From Brevibacterium sp. JSBI002 (GTDB lineage: Bacteria > Actinomycetota > Actinomycetes > Actinomycetales > Brevibacteriaceae): a stretch of 64,000 nt of DNA. The DNA is taken from contig NZ_CP110341.1 in NCBI RefSeq assembly GCF_026013965.1, positions 2,170,001-2,234,000 on the forward strand. The letters run 5' to 3'. Shown one piece after another: positions 10,184 to 18,446 of the stretch. Each line of letters opens with the position of its first letter. Positions within the stretch are counted from its first letter, which is position 1. Position numbers and translations under genes: made by a program. The notes under the pieces were generated by a model. That model worked only from the letters and a program-made list of their open reading frames with translations, was not told where the DNA came from and did not search any database.

Positions 10184-11758
10184 TCATCTGTGAACTTTAC
10201 CTGGTTGTGCGCCGCCCAGTCGCATGGACAGCGCTGAGCGTGTCCTGGCCCGGTCGTCGAAATCGGTGACCGTGGTGCCCACGGTCTGGCCTGTCTCATG
10301 CCCCTTGCCCGCGATGAGCACGGTCGCCGAGGCGTCTGCTTCGGCAATCGCCTCATCGATGGCGGCACCGCGGTCGGGGACCTCGATGATCTTTTTCACA
10401 CGGGCCCGTCCCGCATCCACCTCGGCGTCGATTCCCTGCCTGATAGCGTCCCGGATCGTGTCGGGATCCTCGGTGCGCGGATTGTCGTCGGTGAGAACGA
10501 TCACATCGGCCTCACGCGCCGCTGCCTGGCCCATGCCGAAGCGTTTGCCGCGGTCGCGGTCGCCGCCGGCACCGAAGACGATGATGAGCTCATCGGAGTC
10601 GGCGTGGAGCGTCGCCAGCGCCTTCGCGATCGCGTCGGGGGTGTGCGAATAGTCGACGATGGCCCGCGGCAGGATCTCCGGGTGGGATTCGCCCAGCGCC
10701 CGCGGTCCGGAGACGTCGATGATCTCCATCCGTCCGGGCACCGTGGCCGCGAAGCTGCGACCGATCGCATCGATCTCTTCGGCACTGATGCCGGCCTCGA
10801 TGAGCATCGAGGCCGCCAGGGCCGTATTCGTGACGTTGAAATCGCCCGGCAGCGGTGAGCGGAGTCTGATGCTCTCACCGGCGCCGAGGTGGAGCACGAA
10901 GTCCGCTTCGCCCGGAGTGTGTTCGATGCGCCACTGGCTGCGTTCGTCGCGTCCCAGAGTGCGCACGGGCACCTGCGCGGCCTCTGTCATCCGCTCGCCC
11001 CATTCGTCTTCGACGACGATGACGGCCTTGTCGGAGAATGTGCGGGTGAACAGTTGGGCCTTCGCCTCGAAGTACTCCTCCATCGTGTTGTGGAAGTCGA
11101 GGTGATCCTGGGACAGATTCGTGAACCCTGCCACGCTGAAGTGGGCCCCGTCGACGCGGTGCTGGCTGAGCGCGTGGGAGGAGACCTCCATCGCACAGGT
11201 GTCGACCTCGGCCGCACGCATCTTCGCAAACAGGGCGTGCAGTTCGGGGGCTTCCGGAGTCGTGCGCACGCTGGGCACCGTATCGCCGGCGATGAGGATG
11301 GCGACCGTGCCGATGACGGCGGTGCGATGGCCCAGTGCCGCGAGCATCCCGTCGGCCAGATAGGTCGTCGTCGTCTTCCCGTTCGTTCCCGTGACTCCGA
11401 TGAGCTCCGGCACCGAGGTGGTCCCGTAGACGGCGGCGGAGACGAACCCGAGCACGGCGCGGGGTGCTTCGACGATGAGAGCTGTGACTCCGGCGAGCAG
11501 GTCCCGGTCCGCTTCGTCCGTGCTCAGCGCTTCGGTGATGAGCTGCCAGCCGGCGTCGTCGGTGAGGATGGCGTCGACCCCGCCGCGGATCAGCTCGGGG
11601 GCGAATTTCGCACCGTGGACGTTCGCTCCAGGCAGGGCAGCGTAGAGCTGACCCGGTGAGACCGCTCGCGAGTCGTGGGAGACTCCGGTGACCTCTGTGT
11701 CGGGGTCACCGTGGAGGGTGCCGGGTGCGATCGGCAGCAGCTGTGAAAAGCGCATCAT
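10184..11758 (-). CDS. murE: UDP-MurNAc-tripeptide ligase MurE, meso-diaminopimelate type
   Basis: Adds the third stem-peptide residue. The protein (about 524 residues) has GVSHDSRAVSPGQLYAAL, the ATP loop [16 protein letters not shown], and LTDDNPRTEDP. DNPR is the motif of enzymes specific for meso-diaminopimelate, so the wall is predicted to be mDAP-linked. Three ATGs compete (11764, 11758, 11755). I chose 11758, which forms the ATGA overlap with the ftsI stop seen elsewhere in this operon; the exact start is uncertain by two residues. Confidence 0.94.
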   Translation of the reverse strand: MMRFSQLLPIAPGTLHGDPDTEVTGVSHDSRAVSPGQLYAALPGANVHGAKFAPELIRGGVDAILTDDAGWQLITEALSTDEADRDLLAGVTALIVEAPRAVLGFVSAAVYGTTSVPELIGVTGTNGKTTTTYLADGMLAALGHRTAVIGTVAILIAGDTVPSVRTTPEAPELHALFAKMRAAEVDTCAMEVSSHALSQHRVDGAHFSVAGFTNLSQDHLDFHNTMEEYFEAKAQLFTRTFSDKAVIVVEDEWGERMTEAAQVPVRTLGRDERSQWRIEHTPGEADFVLHLGAGESIRLRSPLPGDFNVTNTALAASMLIEAGISAEEIDAIGRSFAATVPGRMEIIDVSGPRALGESHPEILPRAIVDYSHTPDAIAKALATLHADSDELIIVFGAGGDRDRGKRFGMGQAAAREADVIVLTDDNPRTEDPDTIRDAIRQGIDAEVDAGRARVKKIIEVPDRGAAIDEAIAEADASATVLIAGKGHETGQTVGTTVTDFDDRARTRSALSMRLGGAQPGKVHR

Positions 11759-13536
11759 TTCCATTCTCGAGCGGGCAGGTCGGGCTTCTGCGTCGACGGT
11801 GGGATCTTGAGATGCCGCATGGCGAAGCCCGCGACATCGGAGAAGACGGGGGCTGCGGCCTGTCCACCGTAGTAGCCGTTCCGAGGACGTTGCAATGTCA
11901 CGGAGATCGCGAGTTCGGGATCTTCGGCGGGCAGGACGCCGACGAAGGAGGCGGTGTATCCGTCATAGCCTCCGCCCTCGGCTGCCGGTGCCTGCGCGGT
12001 GCCGGTCTTTCCGGCGACTCTGTAGCCGGAGACCTGGGCGGACTTTCCTGTGCCTTCGGCGACGACGCCTTCGAGCATCCGCAGGGTCTCGTCGGCAGCT
12101 TTCTTGCTGACGACGCGTTCCTTCTCTCCTGCGGGGGTGGAGATGGTGCGTCCGTTCGGGGAGATCATTCCGTCGACGAGGCGGGAAGGCACGTGGACTC
12201 CCCCGTTGGCGATGGTGGAGATGACATCGGTCGTCTGGATCGCGTTCGCGGCCACACCCTGACCGAACATCACGGTGTACTTCGTGCGTCCGTCCCACTC
12301 CTCGTACGGATGCAGGATGCCCGAGGTCTCGGCGGGGAAGTCGATTCCCGAGCTGGTGCCGAAGCCGAACTTCTTCATGTATTCGTAGCGCTGGGCCTCG
12401 GTGAGTTCCTTGCCCGCCAGCACGGTGCCGGTGTTCGAGGACTCGGCGAGGATTCCGGCGAAGGTGAGCTTCTCATCGGGGTGCTCGTGGGAGTCGCGGA
12501 ACTCCTCGTCGTTCGGCGCCTTCCACTTGTCAGGGACGGTGAACTCCTGTTCGGGAGTGACGAGTCCCTTGTCGAGCAGCGCTGCGGCGGTGACCATCTT
12601 CGCGGTCGAACCGGGTTCGAACATGTCGGTGAAGATGCGCGATCCGCGGTCGGGGCCGTCGACCTTGCCCGGAGAGTTCGGGTCGACGGTGGGAGCATCC
12701 GCGGCGGTGATGATGCGTCCCGTCTTGATCTCCTTGATGACGATCGACGCGGATTCGGCTTCGTGCTTCTTCCTCTGCTCTTCGATCGCCTGCTGAGCGT
12801 AGTACTGCATCGCCGGGTCGATCGTCGTCTGCAGACCCTGGCCGTCGACGGCGTCCTTCATGTTGTTGTCGCCGAGCGGGATGATCTCTCCGCGTGCTCC
12901 GCGTTCGTACTGCTGCTGGCCGTCCTTGCCCGACAGCTGTTCGTCATAGGCCGATTCGAGACCGGCCTGGGCCGTGCCGTCGGAGCTGAGGAACCCGACG
13001 AGGTTGCCGGCGACGCCTCCGGCCGGGTACGAGCGCACCGAGTACTCCTCGGCGGAGATGCCGAGGACCTCGAGCTTCTTCACTGCACGCCAGGTCTCCG
13101 CGGTCAGCCCCTTGGCGACGGGGTTCCAGCGTTTGTCGCCGACGAGCTTCGGATAGAGCACACCGGGGTCGGTCTTCAGCGGCTTCGACAGCGCTTCGGC
13201 CGCGCCCCAGGCTCCGACGAGTTTGCCGTCGACTTCGTACTGGGCGACATTCTGCTGATCGACGACGAGCTGGTAGCGGGAGACGCTGTCGGCGAGCACG
13301 GTGCCGTCGGCAGCCAGGATCTGTCCGCGATCGGCAGGCAGAGTCCGGGTGACGAGTCGATTCGACAGCGCCTTCTCCGCCAGCTTCATCGAGTCCATAC
13401 CCTGGATCGAGACGAGGCGGACGGAGGTGATGAGGAGGACGAGGACCGACACCGCGGCGATGAAGCCCATCCGCCAACGCAGATTGGGGCCACCGCCCTT
13501 GCGCTTCTTCTTCAGTCGGGTCTTGGCTGAGCCCAT
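11755..13536 (-). CDS. ftsI: Septal peptidoglycan transpeptidase FtsI (class B penicillin-binding protein)
   Basis: Class B PBP that crosslinks septal peptidoglycan with FtsW. The 593-residue protein has a basic N-terminus, a single membrane anchor at about residues 25-45, the dimerisation domain with RTLPADRGQILAADG, and a transpeptidase domain. The three active-site motifs are visible: SxxK in FEPGSTAKMV, SxN in AESSNTGTV, and KTG in VAGKTGTAQAP. No PASTA domain follows. It lies 75 bp after ftsL and overlaps murE by 4 bp. Confidence 0.95.
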   Translation of the reverse strand: MGSAKTRLKKKRKGGGPNLRWRMGFIAAVSVLVLLITSVRLVSIQGMDSMKLAEKALSNRLVTRTLPADRGQILAADGTVLADSVSRYQLVVDQQNVAQYEVDGKLVGAWGAAEALSKPLKTDPGVLYPKLVGDKRWNPVAKGLTAETWRAVKKLEVLGISAEEYSVRSYPAGGVAGNLVGFLSSDGTAQAGLESAYDEQLSGKDGQQQYERGARGEIIPLGDNNMKDAVDGQGLQTTIDPAMQYYAQQAIEEQRKKHEAESASIVIKEIKTGRIITAADAPTVDPNSPGKVDGPDRGSRIFTDMFEPGSTAKMVTAAALLDKGLVTPEQEFTVPDKWKAPNDEEFRDSHEHPDEKLTFAGILAESSNTGTVLAGKELTEAQRYEYMKKFGFGTSSGIDFPAETSGILHPYEEWDGRTKYTVMFGQGVAANAIQTTDVISTIANGGVHVPSRLVDGMISPNGRTISTPAGEKERVVSKKAADETLRMLEGVVAEGTGKSAQVSGYRVAGKTGTAQAPAAEGGGYDGYTASFVGVLPAEDPELAISVTLQRPRNGYYGGQAAAPVFSDVAGFAMRHLKIPPSTQKPDLPAREWK

Positions 13537-13611
13537 AGCTGGAGTCCTCGGTCCTTGGTGTGGTCGGCGAATGTTTCGGTCAGGCCGTTCCCTGGTCCCG
13601 GTGAGCTCGGA

Positions 13612-14178
13612 CTACTTCGGCGCCTCCTGGCTGGGAGCCGCCACGTCCTGGCTCGGGCTGCCCCCGACGACCGGGAGCTTCTCATCCGATCGTAGATTGG
13701 GTCGGATGTCATCGCGTGTATCGGCGCGCGGGCCGGGCACGACTGTGGGCTCTTTCTCACCGCTGACGTCGATTCCGGGGGCGTCGATCATCTTCCCGGC
13801 CTCCGCGTCGAGGAATTCCGGTGAGGAATCACGGACGAGGCCGAGTTCTTCGGCGGCCAAGGCGATGTTCTGCGGGGACTCGCGGTACGAGTTGTCCTCG
13901 ACGAGGCGGTCCTTCTGCTCGGCCAGGGCTTCCTTCTCGCTCGTCAGCTGGTCGACCTTGTAGGAGGTGTTGGCGACGAAGATATTGAGCAGCAGCACGG
14001 CCACGAGGGTGGCCAGCAGGATCCCCACGCACAGCATGGAGAAGGGCAGACGGGACTTCGGCAGTTCGAACTTGAGCAGCCGCAGCTTGGCTCCGCCCTG
14101 CTGACCACCGGCCTCTTCGAGCCGGCGGGAGCGTTCGGTGAAGTGGGGCTGACCCGCGGTCGCCTGGGAATTCCTCAC
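13612..14178 (-). CDS. ftsL: FtsL-like septum protein
   Basis: Small bitopic divisome protein, identified by position between rsmH and ftsI and by architecture. A cytoplasmic region of about 45 residues is followed by a membrane helix (MLCVGILLATLVAVLLLNIF) and a coiled coil (VDQLTSEKEALAEQKDRLVE). Then comes ENIALAAEELGL-like sequence typical of the FtsL/DivIC superfamily. The C-terminal 60 residues are proline-rich and likely disordered. It starts at GTG in a GTGA overlap with the rsmH stop. At 188 residues it is longer than proteobacterial FtsL, as usual in Actinobacteria. Confidence 0.85.
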   Translation of the reverse strand: MRNSQATAGQPHFTERSRRLEEAGGQQGGAKLRLLKFELPKSRLPFSMLCVGILLATLVAVLLLNIFVANTSYKVDQLTSEKEALAEQKDRLVEDNSYRESPQNIALAAEELGLVRDSSPEFLDAEAGKMIDAPGIDVSGEKEPTVVPGPRADTRDDIRPNLRSDEKLPVVGGSPSQDVAAPSQEAPK

Positions 14179-15137
14179 GATCGTGCCTCCCTGGTCTTCT
14201 GCACTGCCCGCAGTCGGACGCTTGCCGCCCGCGGGTTGGTCTCTGCTTCTTGCTCATCAGCCATTTCGGCGCCCCGGATGATCTCGGTCAGCCAGGGCTG
14301 GTGCTCTTCGGGCACGACCGGCAGATCCGGCGGCGCCGAGGAGGTCGTGGCCGCTCGGAAGGTCTTCTTCACGATCGTGTCCTCCAATGACTGGTAGGAC
14401 TCGATGACGGCCACTCCCCCGATGTGCAGCGCTTCCAGTGCCGCCGGCAGTGCGGTACGCAGCACCCCGAGCTCGTCGTTGACCTCGATGCGCAGGGCCT
14501 GAAAGGTGCGTTTGGCGGGATGCGACTTCTTTTTCGTCTGCGGGATCACTCGGGAGAGCATGGCCGCGAGCTGGTCCGAGGTCTCCCACGGGGTGTCGAC
14601 TCGGTCGGTGACGATGATCTTCGCGATCTTGCCGGCCAGCTTCTCCTCTCCGTATTCGCGGAGGATGCGGCGCAGCTCGGATTCCGAGTAGGTGGCCAGC
14701 ACTTTCTCCGCCGTGAGCTCTTGGGTGCGGTCCATGCGCATGTCCAGGGGCGCCGGCCGGGAGTAGGAGAATCCGCGTTCGTCCTCGTCGAGCTGCAGTG
14801 AGGACACTCCCAGGTCGAGCAGGATCGCACTGATCTCTGAGATGCCGAGGTCGTCGAGGACGTCGGGCAGCTCGTCGTCGACTGCGTGGACGATATCGAT
14901 GCGGTCAGCGAAGCGAGCCAGGCGTTTCGTGGCGATGTCGATGGCCTGCAGATCACGGTCGATGCCGACGAGGTGGACATCGTCGAAGGCCGTGAGGACG
15001 GCTTCGGCGTGACCGCCCATTCCGAGTGTGCCGTCGACGACGACCGGGGTGAGTCCGGCCTCTCTGGCGGCTCCGACTCCGACGCCGATGAGTTCGACCA
15101 CGCGCGTCAGGAGCACCGGTACGTGCTGAGCTGTCAT
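14175..15137 (-). CDS. rsmH: 16S rRNA (cytosine-1402-N4)-methyltransferase RsmH
   Basis: SAM-dependent methyltransferase modifying 16S rRNA C1402, the second gene of most dcw clusters. The 320-residue product shows the SAM motif VVDGTLGMGGHAEAVL and the family signature LLDLGVSSLQLDEDERGFSY. Also present are RTFQALRIEVNDEL and VIESYQSLED. The start MTAQHVPVLL is set by AAGGA seven bases upstream; two earlier in-frame ATGs lack a ribosome site. It overlaps ftsL by 4 bp and lies 165 bp after mraZ. Confidence 0.96.
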   Translation of the reverse strand: MTAQHVPVLLTRVVELIGVGVGAAREAGLTPVVVDGTLGMGGHAEAVLTAFDDVHLVGIDRDLQAIDIATKRLARFADRIDIVHAVDDELPDVLDDLGISEISAILLDLGVSSLQLDEDERGFSYSRPAPLDMRMDRTQELTAEKVLATYSESELRRILREYGEEKLAGKIAKIIVTDRVDTPWETSDQLAAMLSRVIPQTKKKSHPAKRTFQALRIEVNDELGVLRTALPAALEALHIGGVAVIESYQSLEDTIVKKTFRAATTSSAPPDLPVVPEEHQPWLTEIIRGAEMADEQEAETNPRAASVRLRAVQKTREARS

Positions 15138-15247
15138 TCGTGGGTCCTTCATACGAGGGTGGTCGGGGTTGCGCTGCTGGAGCCAGAACCTTGACCGCCG
15201 TGGCCCTGCCACCGGGGAAGTGTGTCAGGACGTCCGAGCTTCGGAAA

Positions 15248-15262
15248 CGGGGAAGTTCCCCG
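15248..15262. repeat. 15-bp palindrome between mraZ and rsmH
   Basis: CGGGGAAGTTCCCCG is a perfect inverted repeat around one central base, in the 165-bp leader between the mraZ stop and the rsmH start. It has no loop long enough for a normal terminator and no following T run. A protein-binding site or weak attenuator is possible, but the sequence does not decide this. Confidence 0.3.
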
Positions 15263-15302
15263 AAACTCGAGCACGGCGGGCAAGGATCAAACCCGAGCAG
15301 AA

Positions 15303-15734
15303 TCAGATCACTCCGGGGATCACCTCCTCCTCGCGTTCGGCGAAGGCCTGCTGAGCGCCGACGAGGTAGTCCTCCCAGGTCGGTGCATCCCAGATCTCGA
15401 CCCGGTTGCCCATGCCGATCACTGCGACTTCCCGATCAAGTGATGCGTACTGCCGCAATATGTTCGGGACCGTGATGCGTCCCTGTTTGTCCGGTTGTTC
15501 CGCAGATGCCGCCGACAGGAACACACGCTGGTAATCGCGGGCTTCCTTATTCGTCTTCGGCGCATTCTGGATTCGCGCGTGCTCGGCTTCGAACTCCGTG
15601 GTGGGGAACAGGGTGAGGCAGTTCTCCTGGCCACGGGTCAGAACGAGTCCGGGCGACAGCTCCTCGCGGAACTTTGCGGGCAGGATGAGGCGACCTTTGT
15701 CGTCGAGCTTCTGCATATGAGTGCCCAAGAACAT
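15303..15734 (-). CDS. mraZ: Transcriptional regulator MraZ
   Basis: AbrB-like ring-forming DNA-binding protein that binds repeats upstream of its own operon. The 143-residue protein has the two SpoVT-like halves, MFLGTHMQKLDDKGRLILP and PDKQGRITVPNILRQYA, each with the DxKGR-type motif. An AAAGGGG ribosome site precedes the ATG. It is the first gene of the dcw cluster, and candidate MraZ boxes lie 40-65 bases upstream, so autoregulation is likely. Confidence 0.96.
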   Translation of the reverse strand: MFLGTHMQKLDDKGRLILPAKFREELSPGLVLTRGQENCLTLFPTTEFEAEHARIQNAPKTNKEARDYQRVFLSAASAEQPDKQGRITVPNILRQYASLDREVAVIGMGNRVEIWDAPTWEDYLVGAQQAFAEREEEVIPGVI

Positions 15735-15774
15735 GTCGTCTCACCCCTTTCGAAACCCATCGGCTCCGATAGCA

Positions 15775-15799
15775 ACCACAGTACTCCACTTCCCTCCAC
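15775..15799 (-). promoter_or_regulatory. Candidate MraZ box upstream of mraZ (three GTGG-type direct repeats)
   Basis: On the minus strand the sequence reads GTGGA-N5-GTGGA-N5-GTGGT, exactly 10 bp apart (repeats at 15795-15799, 15785-15789 and 15775-15779). This is the geometry known for E. coli MraZ, which binds three GTGGG repeats with 5-bp spacers in front of mraZ. The site lies 41-65 bases upstream of the mraZ ATG. Assignment rests on spacing, orientation and position. Confidence 0.7.
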
Positions 15800-15858
15800 A
15801 GATTCCAGCTCTTCGCCCTATCGATGCTCCGGATCCATCGTTTTCCCAGGTCAGATAG

Positions 15859-16118
15859 GTGGAGGAAAGTGGGGAAAATTTCTCGAGAGCGCGTCGCGGG
15901 AGTGTCGGACGCGGGAAGAACGGCGGGCCCGCGAAGGCGGTGGGCCGCCTCGGCGAGGACGATGAGGACGGCACAGAAGCGCGAGAATCCGGGGATCACG
16001 GGCGAGACCCGCGCCGAGGTGGAGGCGAGTGGGGAGGAAAGTGGAGGGTCCGCGTGGAGGAAAGTGGGGAGAGTGGTGGGGAGTGGGGTGGGGCGCCTCG
16101 GGGAGGGCGTGGGAGTGG
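15859..16118 (+). promoter_or_regulatory. Plus-strand GTGG(A/G)-N5-GTGGG repeat modules between mraZ and moxR
   Basis: The 449-bp divergent intergenic region carries further GTGG repeats, now on the strand of the moxR operon. Pairs with an exact 10-bp period begin at 15859/15869, 16019/16029, 16054/16064 and 16073/16083. Extra GTGG copies occur at 16041, 16076, 16088, 16109 and 16115. The 15-base module GTGGAGGAAAGTGGG occurs identically at 15859 and 16054. The module fits the MraZ binding pattern and ends about 65 bases before the moxR start. The dense purine run is also G-quadruplex prone. Function is inferred. Confidence 0.5.
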
Positions 16119-16183
16119 GGAGGAGAAGGCAGTGACGAAGCTGAAAGAAACTCGTGTGGCTGGGGTGCGGGCTTTAAGGGACA

Positions 16184-17182
16184 ATGGAGGGTATGTCGAC
16201 CAGCCAAGAAGGTACACAGACCAATTCCGTGATCGGCGCCGAACACATCGAGTGGGTGCAGAATCTGACCTCGCGGGCACGCACCGCGATGAACTCGGTG
16301 CTCGAGGGCAAGGATGAGGCCGTCGGGCTCTCGCTCATCGCACTGCTCGCCGGCGGACACGTCCTCCTCGAAGACGTCCCCGGCGTCGGCAAGACCCTGT
16401 TGGCCCGTGCCATGGGCAAGGTCGTCGACGGTTCCGTACGCCGCATCCAGTTCACTCCGGACCTGCTGCCCACCGACGTCGTGGGCGTGAACCTGTTCAA
16501 CCAGGAGACTCGTCACTTCGAGTTCCGACAGGGACCGGTGTTCGCGAACATCGTCATCGCCGACGAGATCAACCGCGCGTCTCCGAAGACGCAGTCGGCG
16601 ATGCTCGAGTGCATGGCGGAGGGCCAGGCGACGATCGACGGGCAGACCTATCCGATGCCCACGCCGTTCATCGTCGTCGCCACTCAGAACCCGATCGACA
16701 TGGAGGGCACCTACGCTCTGCCCGAGGCCCAGCGCGACCGCTTCCTCACCCGCATCTCTCTGGGATATCCGGCAACGTCCGATGAGGTCGATCTGCTGGA
16801 CAACCAGATCCAGAACGATCCCCTCGAGACCGCTGCCGCGGTGACGAACCTCGAACAGATCACTCAGGCCCGCACCATCGTCCGCCATGTCTCCGCGAGC
16901 AGGCAGCTGCGCGAGTACATCGTGGCGATCCTCCACGCCACCCGCAACGATCAGGCGATCCTGCTCGGCAGCTCCCCGCGCGGCGGCGTCCATCTGCTGC
17001 GGGCGGCGAAGGCTCGCGCGGCCCTGTCGGGTCGCACCTTCGTCACCCCCGACGATGTGCAGGCCCTGGCCCCGTACATCCTCGCCCACCGCATCATCCC
17101 CCGCGACGGAGACGACGCAGACCTGGCTGCCGACCTGATCGGTCGGGTGCTGTCTCGCGTGCCCGTCTCGGCGAACCAGTGA
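16184..17182 (+). CDS. MoxR-family AAA+ ATPase
   Basis: AAA+ chaperone-like ATPase, normally paired with DUF58 and transglutaminase or VWA proteins. The 332-residue protein shows Walker A EDVPGVGKTLLARA, Walker B IVIADEINRASPKTQSAML, sensor region ATQNPIDMEGTYALPEAQ and the arginine-containing DRFLTRI. The first ATG has AAGGG four bases upstream. A second ATG three codons later has GGAGG only two bases before it, too close for good use. It leads a tight plus-strand operon with the next two genes and is divergent from mraZ. Confidence 0.93.
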   Translation: MEGMSTSQEGTQTNSVIGAEHIEWVQNLTSRARTAMNSVLEGKDEAVGLSLIALLAGGHVLLEDVPGVGKTLLARAMGKVVDGSVRRIQFTPDLLPTDVVGVNLFNQETRHFEFRQGPVFANIVIADEINRASPKTQSAMLECMAEGQATIDGQTYPMPTPFIVVATQNPIDMEGTYALPEAQRDRFLTRISLGYPATSDEVDLLDNQIQNDPLETAAAVTNLEQITQARTIVRHVSASRQLREYIVAILHATRNDQAILLGSSPRGGVHLLRAAKARAALSGRTFVTPDDVQALAPYILAHRIIPRDGDDADLAADLIGRVLSRVPVSANQ

Positions 17183-17186
17183 CCGC

Positions 17187-18446
17187 ATGCGACTGAGCAC
17201 TTCGGGCATCATCTTCGTCCTGGCCGGGGCGGCCCTGATCATCACGGCCTACCGCTTCGCGCTGCCCGGCCTGCTGCCGGCCGGTCTGCTGCTGCTCGGC
17301 CTGGTCCTGCTCTCGGCGCTGCTCATCCTGTGGGGCACCCGTCGGGTGTCGATCGCGATGAGCACGAACCTCCACGAAGTGGCGCTGTCTCCTTCGGGAG
17401 ACCGCTACCCGCTGGCCGCCGAAGGCAAAGAGGTCGAAGTCCAGGCGCGCGTGACCAATATCGGCCAGCTCGCGATTCCCGCCGCGACGATCGATTTCAC
17501 TCCGGCCGAGGGATTCGGCGACTCCACCTCCGGTGATGTTCCGGCTCTGGCCCACGGGGCATCGCAGACAGTGCTGACGTCGTTCACCCCCAATCGCCGC
17601 GGTGTCTCCGGAATCGACTCGGTCCTCATCACCGTGTTCGGCCCCTTCGGCCTGGTGAAGATGAAGAAGAAGGTCCACGGGGCCTTCCCCGTGGCCGTAT
17701 CCGTGCCGATCCTGCCCGCGCGCATCCCGCAGGATTCGTCGATCCGGCCCGCCCGCCTCGACGACGGGAAGGTCCGCACCGGTCATACCACTCGGGACTT
17801 CCACACACGTGAGTACGTGCCCGGCGATGACCTCCGGCACGTGCATTGGCCTTCGACGGCGAAGTCCGGCGAGCTCATGGTCCGACACGAAGCCGATGAG
17901 GAGACGCTCCATTCGCTCATCCTCATCGACCTCGTCGCCGATGAGGGCGCCGAGGAGCCGAGTGATCTCGAGATCGAGTTCCTGCTGGCCGCGGCGACCG
18001 CGGCCGGAACCGCGTTCCTCAAGGCCGACTACGAGGTCAACGTCGTCGCTCCCGGACACCAGATCAGATTCAAAGGAGCCCGCGAGATCGACAAGCTGCG
18101 TCTGCTCTCCGCCCTTGTGCGCCCGGGCCGGGTCGAACTGCCCTCGCACGACAACCCCAACCACATCGTCATCTGCTCCGTCGGCGATCAGCGCGGGCAG
18201 GAACTCGCCTCGCACTTCTCCCGCCGCGTGCCGGTGACTCTGCGCACCCTCAGCGAGATCGACGATCTGACGATGCTCGGTCTCAGCGAGGACCTGCCGG
18301 AGTCGTGGACGACGTTCGAGTCCAAGCGCTCTCGCAGCGGCACCGGACGGACCTCGGCCGAGCCCGGACCGGGAACTGCCGGCGCCGGCAGCGCGTCCGC
18401 GGCCCCGGGTGGCGCGAGCTCGACTCCGCAGGGGGTGCGCCGATGA
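17187..18446 (+). CDS. DUF58 domain membrane protein
   Basis: Predicted membrane protein of the DUF58 family that typically accompanies MoxR. Two hydrophobic helices occupy residues 8-25 and 28-48. An extracytoplasmic-type beta region follows, then the DUF58 core with YVPGDDLRHVHWPSTAKSGELMVR near residue 210 and a VWA-like LILIDLVADEG strand. It begins 4 bp after moxR and overlaps the next gene in ATGA. The C-terminal 40 residues are low complexity (Gly/Ala/Ser/Pro). The molecular role of the family is not established. Confidence 0.88.
   Translation: MRLSTSGIIFVLAGAALIITAYRFALPGLLPAGLLLLGLVLLSALLILWGTRRVSIAMSTNLHEVALSPSGDRYPLAAEGKEVEVQARVTNIGQLAIPAATIDFTPAEGFGDSTSGDVPALAHGASQTVLTSFTPNRRGVSGIDSVLITVFGPFGLVKMKKKVHGAFPVAVSVPILPARIPQDSSIRPARLDDGKVRTGHTTRDFHTREYVPGDDLRHVHWPSTAKSGELMVRHEADEETLHSLILIDLVADEGAEEPSDLEIEFLLAAATAAGTAFLKADYEVNVVAPGHQIRFKGAREIDKLRLLSALVRPGRVELPSHDNPNHIVICSVGDQRGQELASHFSRRVPVTLRTLSEIDDLTMLGLSEDLPESWTTFESKRSRSGTGRTSAEPGPGTAGAGSASAAPGGASSTPQGVRR

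Noticed and set aside
15851..16317. Open frames through the mraZ-moxR intergenic region on both strands
   Set aside because: They translate the GTGG repeats into low-complexity Gly/Glu/Trp or Pro/His strings; the region is better explained as regulatory DNA.
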